Shown in pieces: positions 17,645 through 27,092 of a stretch of 64,000 bases of DNA. The notes beneath the pieces were generated by a model. It saw only the letters and a list, made by a program, of their open reading frames with translations, searched no databases and had not been told where the DNA came from. Position numbers and translations under genes: made by a program. Source of the stretch: Pseudohongiella spirulinae (GTDB lineage Bacteria > Pseudomonadota > Gammaproteobacteria > Pseudomonadales > Pseudohongiellaceae); contig NZ_CP013189.1 of assembly GCF_001444425.1 (NCBI RefSeq), forward strand, positions 558,001 through 622,000, written 5' to 3'. Positions within the stretch are counted from its first letter, which is position 1, and each line of letters begins with the position of its first letter.

Positions 17645-18577
17645 ATGTGGATGTATACCTTCAAACGGCTTATTCAGGGCGTTATCACTGTCTGGTTTAT
17701 CGCCACGGCAACGTTTTTCGGCATGCACAATGTGCCGGGCGATCCGCTGTCGGGCGAGCGGGCAGCCAATGAAACCATCCGCGCCAATCTGGAAGCACGC
17801 TACGGTCTGGACCGGCCCTTGATAGAACAGTACGGCATCTTTATGCGTAACATGTTGCGCGGCGATTTCGGTATTTCTTACACGCAGCAAAACCGTGAGG
17901 TCAACGATATTATCCGGGAGCACTTTCCGGTATCTGCCACACTGGGCGTGCTGGCGGTTCTGTTTGCAGCGCTGGGCGGCATTTTGTGGGGCGCGCTGAC
18001 GGCGCTGTACCGCAACCGCCTGCCGGATTACATCATCATGTTTCTGGTCATTCTGGGTATTTCGGTACCCAGTTTTGTATTCGCCGGTATTGGGCAGCTC
18101 ACATTGGTTAATCTGAATGATGCCCTGGGTTTCTCGGTGCTGCCGGTGGCCGGCTGGGGCACAGTGGCGCATATGCTGCTGCCGGCACTGGTGCTGGGTC
18201 TGGGCACCATGGCCTATATGACCCGCCTGATGCGCTCCTCCATGCTGGAGGTCATGAGCTCCGATTATATCCGCACCGCCAAGGCCAAAGGCCTGTCACC
18301 CACCCGAATCTTTACCCGCCATCAGCTCCGCAATGCGGTATTGCCAGTTATCACCGTATTGGGGCCGGCGATTGCCGCCATCACTACCGGCGGCTTTGTG
18401 GTTGAGCTGGTGTTTGCCATCCCGGGGCTGGGACGCTATTTCGTGCAGGCCGTGCAGCAACTGGATTACACCGTGATCATGGGAACCACCGTGTTTTATG
18501 GCTCATTTCTGGTGTTTATGGTGATTGTGGTAGATCTGGTGTACGGCTGGATTGATCCGCGTGTGCGCTTGCAGTGA
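17645..18577 (+). CDS. oppB: Oligopeptide ABC permease OppB-type
   Basis: 310 residues, standard for OppB. TM1 is followed by NVPGDPLSGE, a periplasmic loop (ARYGLDRPLIEQY), then the five-helix permease core with the ATPase-contact EAA loop (DYIRTAKAKGLSPTRIFTRHQLRNAVLPV) and the C-terminal DLVYGWIDPRVRL. It pairs with the next permease to form the membrane channel. A GAGGGAG ribosome site lies upstream. Confidence 0.93.
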   Translation: MWMYTFKRLIQGVITVWFIATATFFGMHNVPGDPLSGERAANETIRANLEARYGLDRPLIEQYGIFMRNMLRGDFGISYTQQNREVNDIIREHFPVSATLGVLAVLFAALGGILWGALTALYRNRLPDYIIMFLVILGISVPSFVFAGIGQLTLVNLNDALGFSVLPVAGWGTVAHMLLPALVLGLGTMAYMTRLMRSSMLEVMSSDYIRTAKAKGLSPTRIFTRHQLRNAVLPVITVLGPAIAAITTGGFVVELVFAIPGLGRYFVQAVQQLDYTVIMGTTVFYGSFLVFMVIVVDLVYGWIDPRVRLQ

Positions 18578-18603
18578 GGTTCGATTGAGGAACAACAGCT
18601 TGT

Positions 18604-19986
18604 ATGGCAACCAATAAGACAATCAGGACCTTGCGTCCGGCCGATTTCGAACCTCTGGGCGATCAGTCATCGGCCCCGTTGCTGGTGCGCCCGTCGCGCT
18701 CTTACTGGCAGGATGCCTGGGGGCGGCTGAAGGCCAACAAGCGTGCTCTGGTTTCGCTCTATATTATCATCGCGCTGATGATATTTACCTTTATCGGTCC
18801 GCTGGTCTGGCGGGTGGATCCTGCTTTACAGGATATTGATCAGATCAGTATCGCCCCCGGTGCTGATCGTCGTGCCATCGTGGTCGAACCTTTTGAGGCC
18901 TGGGACGGATTAAGCGGGGCTGAGGGCAGCGGTTTTCGGCTGGTCGGTGAGCCCACCACGCAGAGCGTGCGCCTGAAGTGGGATGTGATGCCCGCCGCCG
19001 AGGCCTACCGCTTGTACCGCAATATCTATCCGCCGCAAAGTCTGTTTGCCCTGGGTCTGCCGCTGTTGGAGACCAACAATAATCAACAGACGGCCTATGA
19101 AGATCGTCTGGACCTGAGTCCCAAAACTTACTATTACTCGATCGCCGCGTTGGATGAGCTGGGGCAATTGACAGGCGACTACGACACACTGACGGCGGAT
19201 GTTACGCGGGTGATTACGGTCAACGAAGTCCGTAGCCGCGGGCTGGTGGAAAATCCCGATGCCCTGCAGCCAGGCGATCAGGTGATGCTCAAATGGCATC
19301 CGCTGGGTACCGATTACCTGGGTCGCGATATGCTGGCGCGGCTGATGGCCGGGGCGCGCGTGTCGCTATTCATCGGTTTGCTGGCACCGCTGATGTTTGT
19401 CACTTTTGGCGTGTTGTATGGTGCGACCGCCGGTTTTCTGAGTGGTCGTGTCGATTCGGTGATGATGCGCTTTGCTGATTTTGTGGTGGCGCTGCCCTTC
19501 CTGCTGTTCATGATTCTGTTTCAGGTGGTATTCGGCATTGGTCCGGGTGAAAGTGGCATTATTCCCATGCTCATTGCGCTGGTGATTCTGTCCTGGCCGG
19601 CCACAGCGCGCCTGGTTCGCGGGCAGATTCTGCAGATCCGTGAAGAAGCCTATGTCAGTGCTGCACGGCTGCTGGGCGCCTCGCATAATTACCTGATTCT
19701 GCGACATATGATCCCCAATACCCTGGGCGTGATTCTGGTGACTCTGACCTTTGCGGTGCCCACTGCCATCTTTACCGAAGCTTTTCTGTCCTTTATTGGC
19801 ATGGGTGTAGCGCCACCCACCGCGTCCTGGGGCAGCATGAGCAATGAAGGCCTGAAGACCATGTTGACGCACCCGCATGAACTGATTTTTCCGGCACTGA
19901 TGATCAGCATCACGGTGCTGGCCTTTAATCTGCTGGGTGATGGTCTGCGTGACGCGCTGGATGCCAAGATGAGGAGTAGCGAATGA
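18604..19986 (+). CDS. oppC: OppC-type permease with fibronectin-III-like periplasmic insert
   Basis: 460 residues, against about 300 for usual OppC. TM1 (47-68) is normal, and the standard HPLGTDYLGRDMLARLMAG motif appears only at 232-250. Between them, residues about 110-205 read as a fibronectin-III-like beta sandwich (SVRLKWDVMPAAEAYRLYRN... YYYSIAALDELGQLTGDY), with the Trp/Tyr core positions of Fn3. The permease core then has the EAA loop (YVSAARLLGASHNYLILRHMIPN). The insert lies in the periplasm, where it could contact the binding protein. Its 3' end overlaps oppD (ATGA). Confidence 0.9.
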   Translation: MATNKTIRTLRPADFEPLGDQSSAPLLVRPSRSYWQDAWGRLKANKRALVSLYIIIALMIFTFIGPLVWRVDPALQDIDQISIAPGADRRAIVVEPFEAWDGLSGAEGSGFRLVGEPTTQSVRLKWDVMPAAEAYRLYRNIYPPQSLFALGLPLLETNNNQQTAYEDRLDLSPKTYYYSIAALDELGQLTGDYDTLTADVTRVITVNEVRSRGLVENPDALQPGDQVMLKWHPLGTDYLGRDMLARLMAGARVSLFIGLLAPLMFVTFGVLYGATAGFLSGRVDSVMMRFADFVVALPFLLFMILFQVVFGIGPGESGIIPMLIALVILSWPATARLVRGQILQIREEAYVSAARLLGASHNYLILRHMIPNTLGVILVTLTFAVPTAIFTEAFLSFIGMGVAPPTASWGSMSNEGLKTMLTHPHELIFPALMISITVLAFNLLGDGLRDALDAKMRSSE

Positions 19987-21014
19987 GCGCCCTGTTAAGT
20001 GTGGAGAACCTGCGGGTTGAGTTTGCCACCTACGGGGGCACTGTGCATGCCGTGCGTGGGGTCAGCTTCAGCGTGGATGCGGGCGAGACCCTGGCCATTG
20101 TGGGCGAATCGGGCTGCGGCAAATCAGTCACCATGCAGGCAGTGATGGGCCTGATCCCCATGCCCCCGGGACGCATCACCTCCGGTTCCGCCAAGCTGCG
20201 AGGCAAGGATTTCCTGGGTCTCTCCAAGCTTGATGGCAAGGCTATTTGCGGCGATGAGATTGGTATGATCTTTCAGGACCCAATGTCATCTTTAAACCCG
20301 ACCATGCCCATCGGTGATCAGATTGCTGAAACGCTGGAAGTGCATCGTGGCTATTCGCGCGCAGAGGCATTTAAACAGGCCATTCAACTGCTGGAGCTGG
20401 TTAAAATTCCGGAGGCCGCCAAGCGCGCGAAGCAATATCCCTTTGAGTTTTCCGGCGGCATGTTGCAGCGCGCCATGATTGCGGTGGCTATCGCCTGTAA
20501 GCCCGCCGTGCTGATTGCTGATGAACCCACCACGGCGCTGGATGTGACCATTCAGGCGCAGATCCTGGATCTGATGAAGGAGATTCAGCAGGAAACCGGT
20601 ATGGCCATTATCCTGATCACGCATGATCTGGCGGTGGTTGCCCGCATGGCCGACAAAGTGTCAGTGATGTATGCCGGGCAGGTGGTGGAATCTGCCAGCG
20701 TGGACGATCTCTTCTACAAGTCAGGTCATCCGTATACCCTGGGCCTGAAACAGGCCATGCCCAGTAAAGAATCAGATGCTGAGCATCAGCTACAACCAAT
20801 TCCCGGCAGTCCGCCCGACCTGTTTTCGCCGCCAGCCGGTTGCGCCTATTGCGCCCGCTGCCAGTTTGCCATGCAGGTCTGCCAGCGTGATGATCCGCCG
20901 AAATTTGCACTGAGTGACAGCCATTTTGCCCGTTGCTGGTTGCAGCATCCGCAGTTCAGTGGTTCCCCGCAGGGTCTTTATCGGGCGCCGCAAGAGCAGG
21001 GAGCAGATGTATGA
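19983..21014 (+). CDS. oppD: Oligopeptide ABC ATPase OppD-type
   Basis: 343 residues. Walker A is GESGCGKSV, the ABC signature is the variant FSGGM (normally LSGGM/Q), Walker B is [11 protein letters not shown], and the switch His lies in ITHDL. The C-terminal oligo_HPY region has the Cys cluster CAYCARC...C...C typical of OppD/DppD, which in some homologues binds an Fe-S cluster. It is coupled to both neighbours by four-base overlaps. Confidence 0.93.
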   Translation: MSALLSVENLRVEFATYGGTVHAVRGVSFSVDAGETLAIVGESGCGKSVTMQAVMGLIPMPPGRITSGSAKLRGKDFLGLSKLDGKAICGDEIGMIFQDPMSSLNPTMPIGDQIAETLEVHRGYSRAEAFKQAIQLLELVKIPEAAKRAKQYPFEFSGGMLQRAMIAVAIACKPAVLIADEPTTALDVTIQAQILDLMKEIQQETGMAIILITHDLAVVARMADKVSVMYAGQVVESASVDDLFYKSGHPYTLGLKQAMPSKESDAEHQLQPIPGSPPDLFSPPAGCAYCARCQFAMQVCQRDDPPKFALSDSHFARCWLQHPQFSGSPQGLYRAPQEQGADV

Positions 21015-21988
21015 GTGAGACAGGCATGCAAGAGGCATTGATCACCCTCGACAAGCTCACCAAATATTTTGAGATCGGTCGTGGTCAGCGCGTACATGCC
21101 GTCGACGACATCAGCTTCAGCATCAAGGAAGGTGAAACGCTGGGGCTGGTGGGTGAAAGCGGCTCCGGCAAGTCTTCGCTGGGTAAAACCCTGATGGGAC
21201 TGCACGACAAAACATCCGGCACAGTGACCTACCGCGGAGAAACGCTGCCCGCTCATTACAAGGCGGCAGATTTCAAGCGCATGGCCAGCCGCATGCAGAT
21301 GATTTTTCAGGATCCCTATTCCTCGCTGAATCCGCGAATGACAGTCGGCGAAATCATTGCCGAGGGGCTGCGCAGCAGGAACCTGGACAAAGCTGATACC
21401 CAGCAACTGGTGGGCGAATGGCTGGAACGAGTGGGGCTGAATGCCGCGCATGCCTCACGCTATCCGCATGAGTTCTCCGGGGGGCAACGCCAGCGCATCG
21501 GCATCGCCAGAGCCCTGATTCTGGAGCCGGAGTTTGTGGTCTGCGACGAGCCGATTTCGGCGCTGGATGTATCCGTGCAGGCGCAGGTAGTAAATCTATT
21601 GAATGACCTGAAAACATCCATGGGATTGACCATGCTGTTTATCGCCCACGATCTGTCCATGGTGCGTTATATCAGCGATCGTATGGCAGTGATGTATCTG
21701 GGGTCTCTGGTAGAATTGGGACCGGCGGCAGATGTCTACTTTAGCCCGCGCCACCCTTACACCGAAGTGCTGATTGCTTCTAATCCGGAGCCGGATCCTG
21801 CGACTGAGCGCGAGCGACCCTCGACCGCGATTCAGGGCGAAATTCCCAGCCCTGTTAATGTGCCCGCCGGCTGCCGGTTTGCCGGGCGTTGTCCGAAAGT
21901 GATGCAGGTCTGTCGTGAACAAACGCCGGAACTGATACCCTTGGTGAACGAAGACCGGCTGGTGGCCTGTCACTTATATCAACAGTAG
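21011..21988 (+). CDS. oppF: Oligopeptide ABC ATPase OppF-type
   Basis: 325 residues from ATG 21011, which overlaps the oppD stop; the frame is open earlier, but this coupled start fits the family. Walker A is GESGSGKSS, signature FSGGQRQR, Walker B VVCDEPISALD, and H-loop AHDL. The C-terminal extension has CRFAGRCPKVMQVC. It is the second ATPase of the first importer. Confidence 0.93.
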   Translation: MSETGMQEALITLDKLTKYFEIGRGQRVHAVDDISFSIKEGETLGLVGESGSGKSSLGKTLMGLHDKTSGTVTYRGETLPAHYKAADFKRMASRMQMIFQDPYSSLNPRMTVGEIIAEGLRSRNLDKADTQQLVGEWLERVGLNAAHASRYPHEFSGGQRQRIGIARALILEPEFVVCDEPISALDVSVQAQVVNLLNDLKTSMGLTMLFIAHDLSMVRYISDRMAVMYLGSLVELGPAADVYFSPRHPYTEVLIASNPEPDPATERERPSTAIQGEIPSPVNVPAGCRFAGRCPKVMQVCREQTPELIPLVNEDRLVACHLYQQ

Positions 21989-22009
21989 TTTCAGAACCAA
22001 TAACATCCG

Positions 22010-23029
22010 ATGCGCGATTATTTTTTACGCCGATTACTGCTGATCCCTCCGACACTGATAGGTGTCACCATTATCGTATTTGTGATTACCCGTCTGGTAC
22101 CTGGTGGTCCACTGGAGCGTGCCATTATGGAGACCCAGCAGATGTCGGCTATGGGCGGCAGTTCCATGCAGGCGGGTCAGGGCATGGCTTTGTCGCAGGC
22201 GCAGATCGACCGGCTCAGGGAATATTACGGCTTTGATAAGCCGGTGCTGGTCAGTTATGTGGACTGGATGCGCAAGGTGCTGACCGGCGATCTCGGCATG
22301 TCGTATCGCTATAATCAGCCGGTAACCGAGGTGATCGCGAGTCGTTTTCCGGTTTCTCTTTATTATGGTCTGATAACGCTGGTGATCACCTACCTGGTGT
22401 GTATACCGCTGGGAGTGCTGAAGGCCATCAAACACCGCACGGTGGTGGATAACGTCACCTCCATTCTCATTTTTATTGGTTATGCCATTCCCGGTTATGC
22501 GCTGGGTTCTTTGCTGTTGCTATACTTTTCTGTGCAACTGGAATGGTTCCCGATGGGCGGGTTTACCAGCATGCAATTCAGTGAACTGTCCTTCTGGGGC
22601 AAGGTGGGCGACCTGGTGCAGCACTCGGTGTTGCCATTGATCTGCTATCTGGTGGGCAGTTTTGCGCTGGTGACCCTGCTGCTGAAGAATCATCTGATGG
22701 ATAACCTGGCGGCTGACTATATCCGCACAGCGATAGCCAAGGGTGTGTCCTTCCGTAAGGCAGTCACCGGCCACGCCATGCGCAATTCCATGATTCCGAT
22801 TGCCACCACTTTTGGTCAGAATATTACGCTGCTGGTATCCGGCTCATTTCTCATCGAGACTATTTTTGATATCGACGGATTTGGTCTGCTGGGTCTGAAT
22901 GCCATTCTGGATCGTGATTACCCGGTGGTGATGGGCGTGGTTCTGCTGGCCAGTCTGTTGTTGTTGATCGGCAATATTCTGTCTGACATTCTGGTTGCGC
23001 TGGTGGACCCGCGCATTCGATTCAATTAG
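22010..23029 (+). CDS. yejB: Peptide ABC permease, YejB-like
   Basis: 339 residues. It matches the YejB branch rather than OppB: an extended first loop (RLVPGGPLERAIMETQQ, then a Gly/Met-rich stretch before LREYYGFDKPVLVSYVDWM), GYAIPGYALG, AKGVSFRKAVTGHAMRNSMIPI, FLIETIFDIDGFGLLG and RDYPVVMGV. YejABEF homologues import peptides and microcin-C-type conjugates. It begins the second importer set 21 bases after the first set ends. Confidence 0.88.
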   Translation: MRDYFLRRLLLIPPTLIGVTIIVFVITRLVPGGPLERAIMETQQMSAMGGSSMQAGQGMALSQAQIDRLREYYGFDKPVLVSYVDWMRKVLTGDLGMSYRYNQPVTEVIASRFPVSLYYGLITLVITYLVCIPLGVLKAIKHRTVVDNVTSILIFIGYAIPGYALGSLLLLYFSVQLEWFPMGGFTSMQFSELSFWGKVGDLVQHSVLPLICYLVGSFALVTLLLKNHLMDNLAADYIRTAIAKGVSFRKAVTGHAMRNSMIPIATTFGQNITLLVSGSFLIETIFDIDGFGLLGLNAILDRDYPVVMGVVLLASLLLLIGNILSDILVALVDPRIRFN

Positions 23030-23037
23030 GTCCATTC

Positions 23038-24105
23038 ATGTTCAAACTCAATCCGGAAACTCAGAAAAAACTGCGCCGCTTCCGCGAGATCAAGCGGGGT
23101 TATTACAGCTTTCTGATTTTGATGTTTCTTGTCTTTCTGTTCATGATTGGTGAGCTGCTGATCAATAACCGGGCGCTGATCGTCAAATATGAGGGTGAGT
23201 ATTACTTTCCAACCTACACGGCCTTTCACCCGGGCACTGATTTCGGACTGAATTACACCTATGAAACCAACTACCGGGAGCTGAAACAGATCTTTGAAGA
23301 GCAGGGCGGCGACAACTGGGTGTTGCTGCCGCTGGTTCCCTACAGTGCCAATGAAAATCATTCTACAACCGGGATCTTCAGACCGGAGGCACCGTCTGCC
23401 GAGTATCAGCATTATCTGGGTACCGATACCACCAGCCGCGACATTCTGGCGCGACTGTTTTATGGCACCCGCACAGCCATATTTTTTGCCATCGCATTTA
23501 CGCTTTCTGTCTATTTCATTGGCATAGCGGTGGGTGCTGCCATGGGCTATTTCGGTGGTATGTTTGATTTGCTGTTCCAGCGCGCCATCGAGATCTGGAG
23601 CAACATCCCTTTTCTGTACATGGTCATCATCATTTTCTCGGTGATACCGGCAACGTTCTCGGTCCTGACGCGCATCATCATACTGCTGGTTGTCATGGTG
23701 ATGTTCTCCTGGACATCCATGACCTATTACATGCGCACGGAAACCTACAAACAGAAAGCGCGAGACTATGTGGCGTCAGCGCGTATTATCGGCGCGTCCA
23801 ATACGCGCATTATCTTCAAACACATATTGCCGAATGTGCTGGCGACCCTGGTTACATTTATGCCATTCACGGTGATTTCTGCGATAACGGCGATTACCGC
23901 TCTTGATTTTCTGGGCTTCGGTCTGCCGCCGCCCACCCCGAGTCTGGGCGAGCTGTTGAAGCAGGGCACCAGTAACCTGCGCACGGCGCCGTGGATTGTC
24001 ACCTCAGCGTTCAGTACGCTGGTGATTCTGTTGACTCTGGTAACTTTTATTGGCGAGGCTATCCGTGAGTCATTCGATCCCAAGAAATTCACCGTATACA
24101 AATAA
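23038..24105 (+). CDS. yejE: Peptide ABC permease, YejE-like
   Basis: 355 residues with the YejE pattern: a basic N-terminus (LRRFREIKRGYYSF), a large first periplasmic loop with VKYEGEYYFPTYTAF, the LGTDTTSRDILARLFYGTRTAIFF motif, a short EAA loop and ALDFLGFGLPPPTPSLGELLKQG. The ending GEAIRESFDPKKF is also YejE-like. It pairs with the preceding YejB-like permease. Confidence 0.88.
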   Translation: MFKLNPETQKKLRRFREIKRGYYSFLILMFLVFLFMIGELLINNRALIVKYEGEYYFPTYTAFHPGTDFGLNYTYETNYRELKQIFEEQGGDNWVLLPLVPYSANENHSTTGIFRPEAPSAEYQHYLGTDTTSRDILARLFYGTRTAIFFAIAFTLSVYFIGIAVGAAMGYFGGMFDLLFQRAIEIWSNIPFLYMVIIIFSVIPATFSVLTRIIILLVVMVMFSWTSMTYYMRTETYKQKARDYVASARIIGASNTRIIFKHILPNVLATLVTFMPFTVISAITAITALDFLGFGLPPPTPSLGELLKQGTSNLRTAPWIVTSAFSTLVILLTLVTFIGEAIRESFDPKKFTVYK

Positions 24106-24128
24106 AATTGCTACCGGAGGTTGTTGAG

Positions 24129-26081
24129 ATGATCAGGCAGTTTCGAACCGGTTTGTTAATGCTGGTGGCCAGTGTGCTGGTTGCCTGTGGGGGCGGCACG
24201 GAAGAGACCGTGACGCGGGATAATACTCAGGAAGTGCTGGACTACTATGCCGCATACCCGGACTTCTTCCGTTTCCGCACAGTTGCGGATCTGCCGGCAG
24301 ACCTGGAGTGGGAAGATGGCATGGATCTACCTGATCTGGGGTCGCCAGACGCCGTTAAAGGAGGCACGCAATTCGGTTCTGTGCAGGACTTCCCCCGTAC
24401 GCTGCGACATGTCGGGCCTGACTCAAATGGCAGCTTTCGCCCCTGGATTCTTGATGACGTAACGCTTGGTCTTGCGCATGGGCATCCGGACGTCGAGTTC
24501 GCTCACTATCCGGCGCTGGCCAGCTCCTGGGCCATCGATGCTGATACCAGCACTGTTTATGCGCGTCTGGATCCGGATGCAAGATGGTCAACAGGTGAGC
24601 CAGTAACTGTAGACGACTTCTTTTTCATGTTTTTCTTCTTCCAGAGTGATTACATTGTCGCGCCCTGGTACAACAACTATTACGGTGTCGGTCAGGTCTA
24701 CAATAACATCACCAGGTATGATGACCTGACACTGTCAATTACATTGAATGAAGCCAAGCCTGATCTGGCAGATCGGGTGCTGGCATTGCGCCCCGTTCCC
24801 CAGCATTTTTACAAAGAACTGGGGGATGACTTTGTTGAACGTTATCAATGGCGCTTTGTGCCGACCACCGGTCCTTACGTTATTCGTGACGAAGATATCA
24901 TTCGTGGTCGTTCAATTACCGTCACCCGATTGCAGGACTGGTGGGCAAAAGACAAGAAATTCTTCCGCAATCGATTCAATATCGATCGTACGGTCATGAA
25001 TGTGATACGTGATACGAATAATGTATTCGAAGCCTTCAAGCGCGGCGATATCGATCAGTTTGGTCTGAATCTGGCAGAGCACTGGTATGAAAAATTGCCT
25101 GACAGTGACCCGGATGTGGCTGGCGGGTATATTCACAAGTCCGTTTTCTACAATGAGCGACCGCGACCGACGTATGGCTTGTGGATGAATACCTCCAGAC
25201 CCTTGCTGGATAACCAGAATGTCCGTCTTGGGATTCAGTATGCAACCAACTGGGACCTGGTCATCGAGAGTTTCTTCCGCGGTGATTATGCCCGTATGCA
25301 GACTTCGTCAGACGGCTATGGTGAATTTTCACACCCGACACTTCAGGCGCGTCCTTTTGATATCGACAGGGCACTTGAGCATTTCGCCAGGGCCGGATTT
25401 ACAGAGCGGGGACGGGACGGCATTCTGGTAAATGATCAGGGGCAACGTCTGGCATTTACTCTGACCACGGGTTATGAAAGTTTGAGTGACATACTGACTA
25501 TTTTGCGGGAGGAGGCGGCGCGTGCCGGCCTGGAGTTCCGCATTGAAGTGCTTGATCAAACAGCCGGTTGGCAGAAAGTTCAGGAAAAGCAGCATGATAT
25601 TGCCTTTACTGCCTTTGGTGTGTCGGTAGAAATGTATCCGCGCTTCTGGGAAACCTATCACTCTGCCAATGCCTACGATAACGCCTTTCTGTCTGACGGT
25701 ACGGTCAATCCGGAGCGTGAAGTCAAAGTACAGACCAATAATCTGGAAATGTTGGCCGACTACGAGTTCGATCAGATGATTGAGCAGTATGACCGCTCCA
25801 GTGATCGGGATGAAATGTTGGACCTGGCGCACCGCATGACGGCTTATCATCATGATTACGCTTCATTTGTGCCGGGATTTGTGCAGGATTTTTATCGGGT
25901 CGGTCACTGGCGCTGGGTTCGTTATCCTGACTTCTTCAACCATCGTCAGTCCGGCAATGCCACTGAGCTTCACGTTCACTGGATTGATACGCAAATGAAG
26001 GAGCAGACACTGGCCGCTCGCAGTTCGGGCCAGACGTTCGAACCACAATTGCGTGTGCATGATCAGTGGCGCCCTGAATAA
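24129..26081 (+). CDS. Peptide-binding lipoprotein, YejA-like
   Basis: 650 residues from ATG 24129 with GGAGG eight bases ahead; a TTG further upstream is open but lacks a ribosome site. The signal peptide ends in a lipobox (VLVACGGG), so it is a lipoprotein, unlike the first binding protein. It is an SBP_bac_5 protein with YARLDPDARWSTGEPVTVDDFFFMF and the long YejA-type layout. Its position between the permeases and the ATPases differs from the usual YejA-first order. Confidence 0.9.
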   Translation: MIRQFRTGLLMLVASVLVACGGGTEETVTRDNTQEVLDYYAAYPDFFRFRTVADLPADLEWEDGMDLPDLGSPDAVKGGTQFGSVQDFPRTLRHVGPDSNGSFRPWILDDVTLGLAHGHPDVEFAHYPALASSWAIDADTSTVYARLDPDARWSTGEPVTVDDFFFMFFFFQSDYIVAPWYNNYYGVGQVYNNITRYDDLTLSITLNEAKPDLADRVLALRPVPQHFYKELGDDFVERYQWRFVPTTGPYVIRDEDIIRGRSITVTRLQDWWAKDKKFFRNRFNIDRTVMNVIRDTNNVFEAFKRGDIDQFGLNLAEHWYEKLPDSDPDVAGGYIHKSVFYNERPRPTYGLWMNTSRPLLDNQNVRLGIQYATNWDLVIESFFRGDYARMQTSSDGYGEFSHPTLQARPFDIDRALEHFARAGFTERGRDGILVNDQGQRLAFTLTTGYESLSDILTILREEAARAGLEFRIEVLDQTAGWQKVQEKQHDIAFTAFGVSVEMYPRFWETYHSANAYDNAFLSDGTVNPEREVKVQTNNLEMLADYEFDQMIEQYDRSSDRDEMLDLAHRMTAYHHDYASFVPGFVQDFYRVGHWRWVRYPDFFNHRQSGNATELHVHWIDTQMKEQTLAARSSGQTFEPQLRVHDQWRPE

Positions 26082-26090
26082 GGACCGTTG

Positions 26091-27092
26091 ATGAGCGCTC
26101 CGATTTTACAGATCAAAAACCTGGTCACCGAGTTCGACACTGACGAAGGGCGTGTGCGCGCGATTGATGACGTCAGTTTCAACGTGAATGCAGGTGAAAC
26201 ACTGGGTATTGTTGGTGAGTCGGGTTGTGGCAAGAGTGTCACTGCGCAGTCAATCATGCGTCTTTTGCCACAGCCCATGGGGCAGATCGTATCAGGTGAA
26301 ATACTTTTTCAGGGACTGGATCTGGCCAAATTGCCTCTGGAAAAAATGCAAGGTATTCGCGGTGCCAAAATTGGCATGGTGTTCCAGGAGCCCATGACAG
26401 CGCTGAATCCGGTGCACACAATTGGCAGGCAGTTGTCCGAAGTCATTTTGCTGCATAAAAAGGTCAGCCATCAGGAGGCAATCCGTCAGTCCGTGGAGAT
26501 CCTGGATAAGGTGGGCATACCGTCGCCGGATATCCGCATGACGGAATACCCGCATCAGTTGTCCGGCGGTATGCGGCAGCGCGTCGTTATTGCGATTGCG
26601 CTGGCCTGCCAGCCCGATCTGTTGATTGCCGATGAGCCGACAACGGCGCTGGATGTGACCATTCAGGCACAGATACTTGAATTGATCAGCGAACTGCAGC
26701 GGGATATGGGTATGGCAGTCATGCTGATTACGCATGATCTGGGTGTGATTGCCGAGACCTGCAAAGACGTCGTGGTGATGTATGCAGGCAAAGTGGCAGA
26801 GCAGGGTTCGGTATTCGACATTTTTGATCGTCCCACACACCCCTATACGCAAGGTCTGCTGGCATCTATCCCACGTCTTGATACCGAGCCAAAATCAAAA
26901 CTCACGATTATTCCCGGCATGGTGCCCGGACTGCTGGACCTGCCCCCCGGCTGTCGTTTTGAAAACCGCTGTCCGCATGGCGCAGAACAGTGCAAGCAGC
27001 AAGTGCCACAGGCGGAACTAGTCGCCGAAGGTCACCGGGTCAGTTGTCTGCGCTGGCGCGAGATCACAACGCCAGCGGAGGTTTTTTCGTGA
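26091..27092 (+). CDS. Peptide ABC ATPase, OppD-type (second importer)
   Basis: 333 residues. Walker A is GESGCGKSV, signature LSGGMRQR, Walker [12 protein letters not shown], and H-loop ITHDL. The C-terminal oligopeptide region has [17 protein letters not shown] 26091 is preferred over TTG 26088. In E. coli the Yej ATPase is one double-length protein; here the two halves are separate genes. Confidence 0.92.
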   Translation: MSAPILQIKNLVTEFDTDEGRVRAIDDVSFNVNAGETLGIVGESGCGKSVTAQSIMRLLPQPMGQIVSGEILFQGLDLAKLPLEKMQGIRGAKIGMVFQEPMTALNPVHTIGRQLSEVILLHKKVSHQEAIRQSVEILDKVGIPSPDIRMTEYPHQLSGGMRQRVVIAIALACQPDLLIADEPTTALDVTIQAQILELISELQRDMGMAVMLITHDLGVIAETCKDVVVMYAGKVAEQGSVFDIFDRPTHPYTQGLLASIPRLDTEPKSKLTIIPGMVPGLLDLPPGCRFENRCPHGAEQCKQQVPQAELVAEGHRVSCLRWREITTPAEVFS

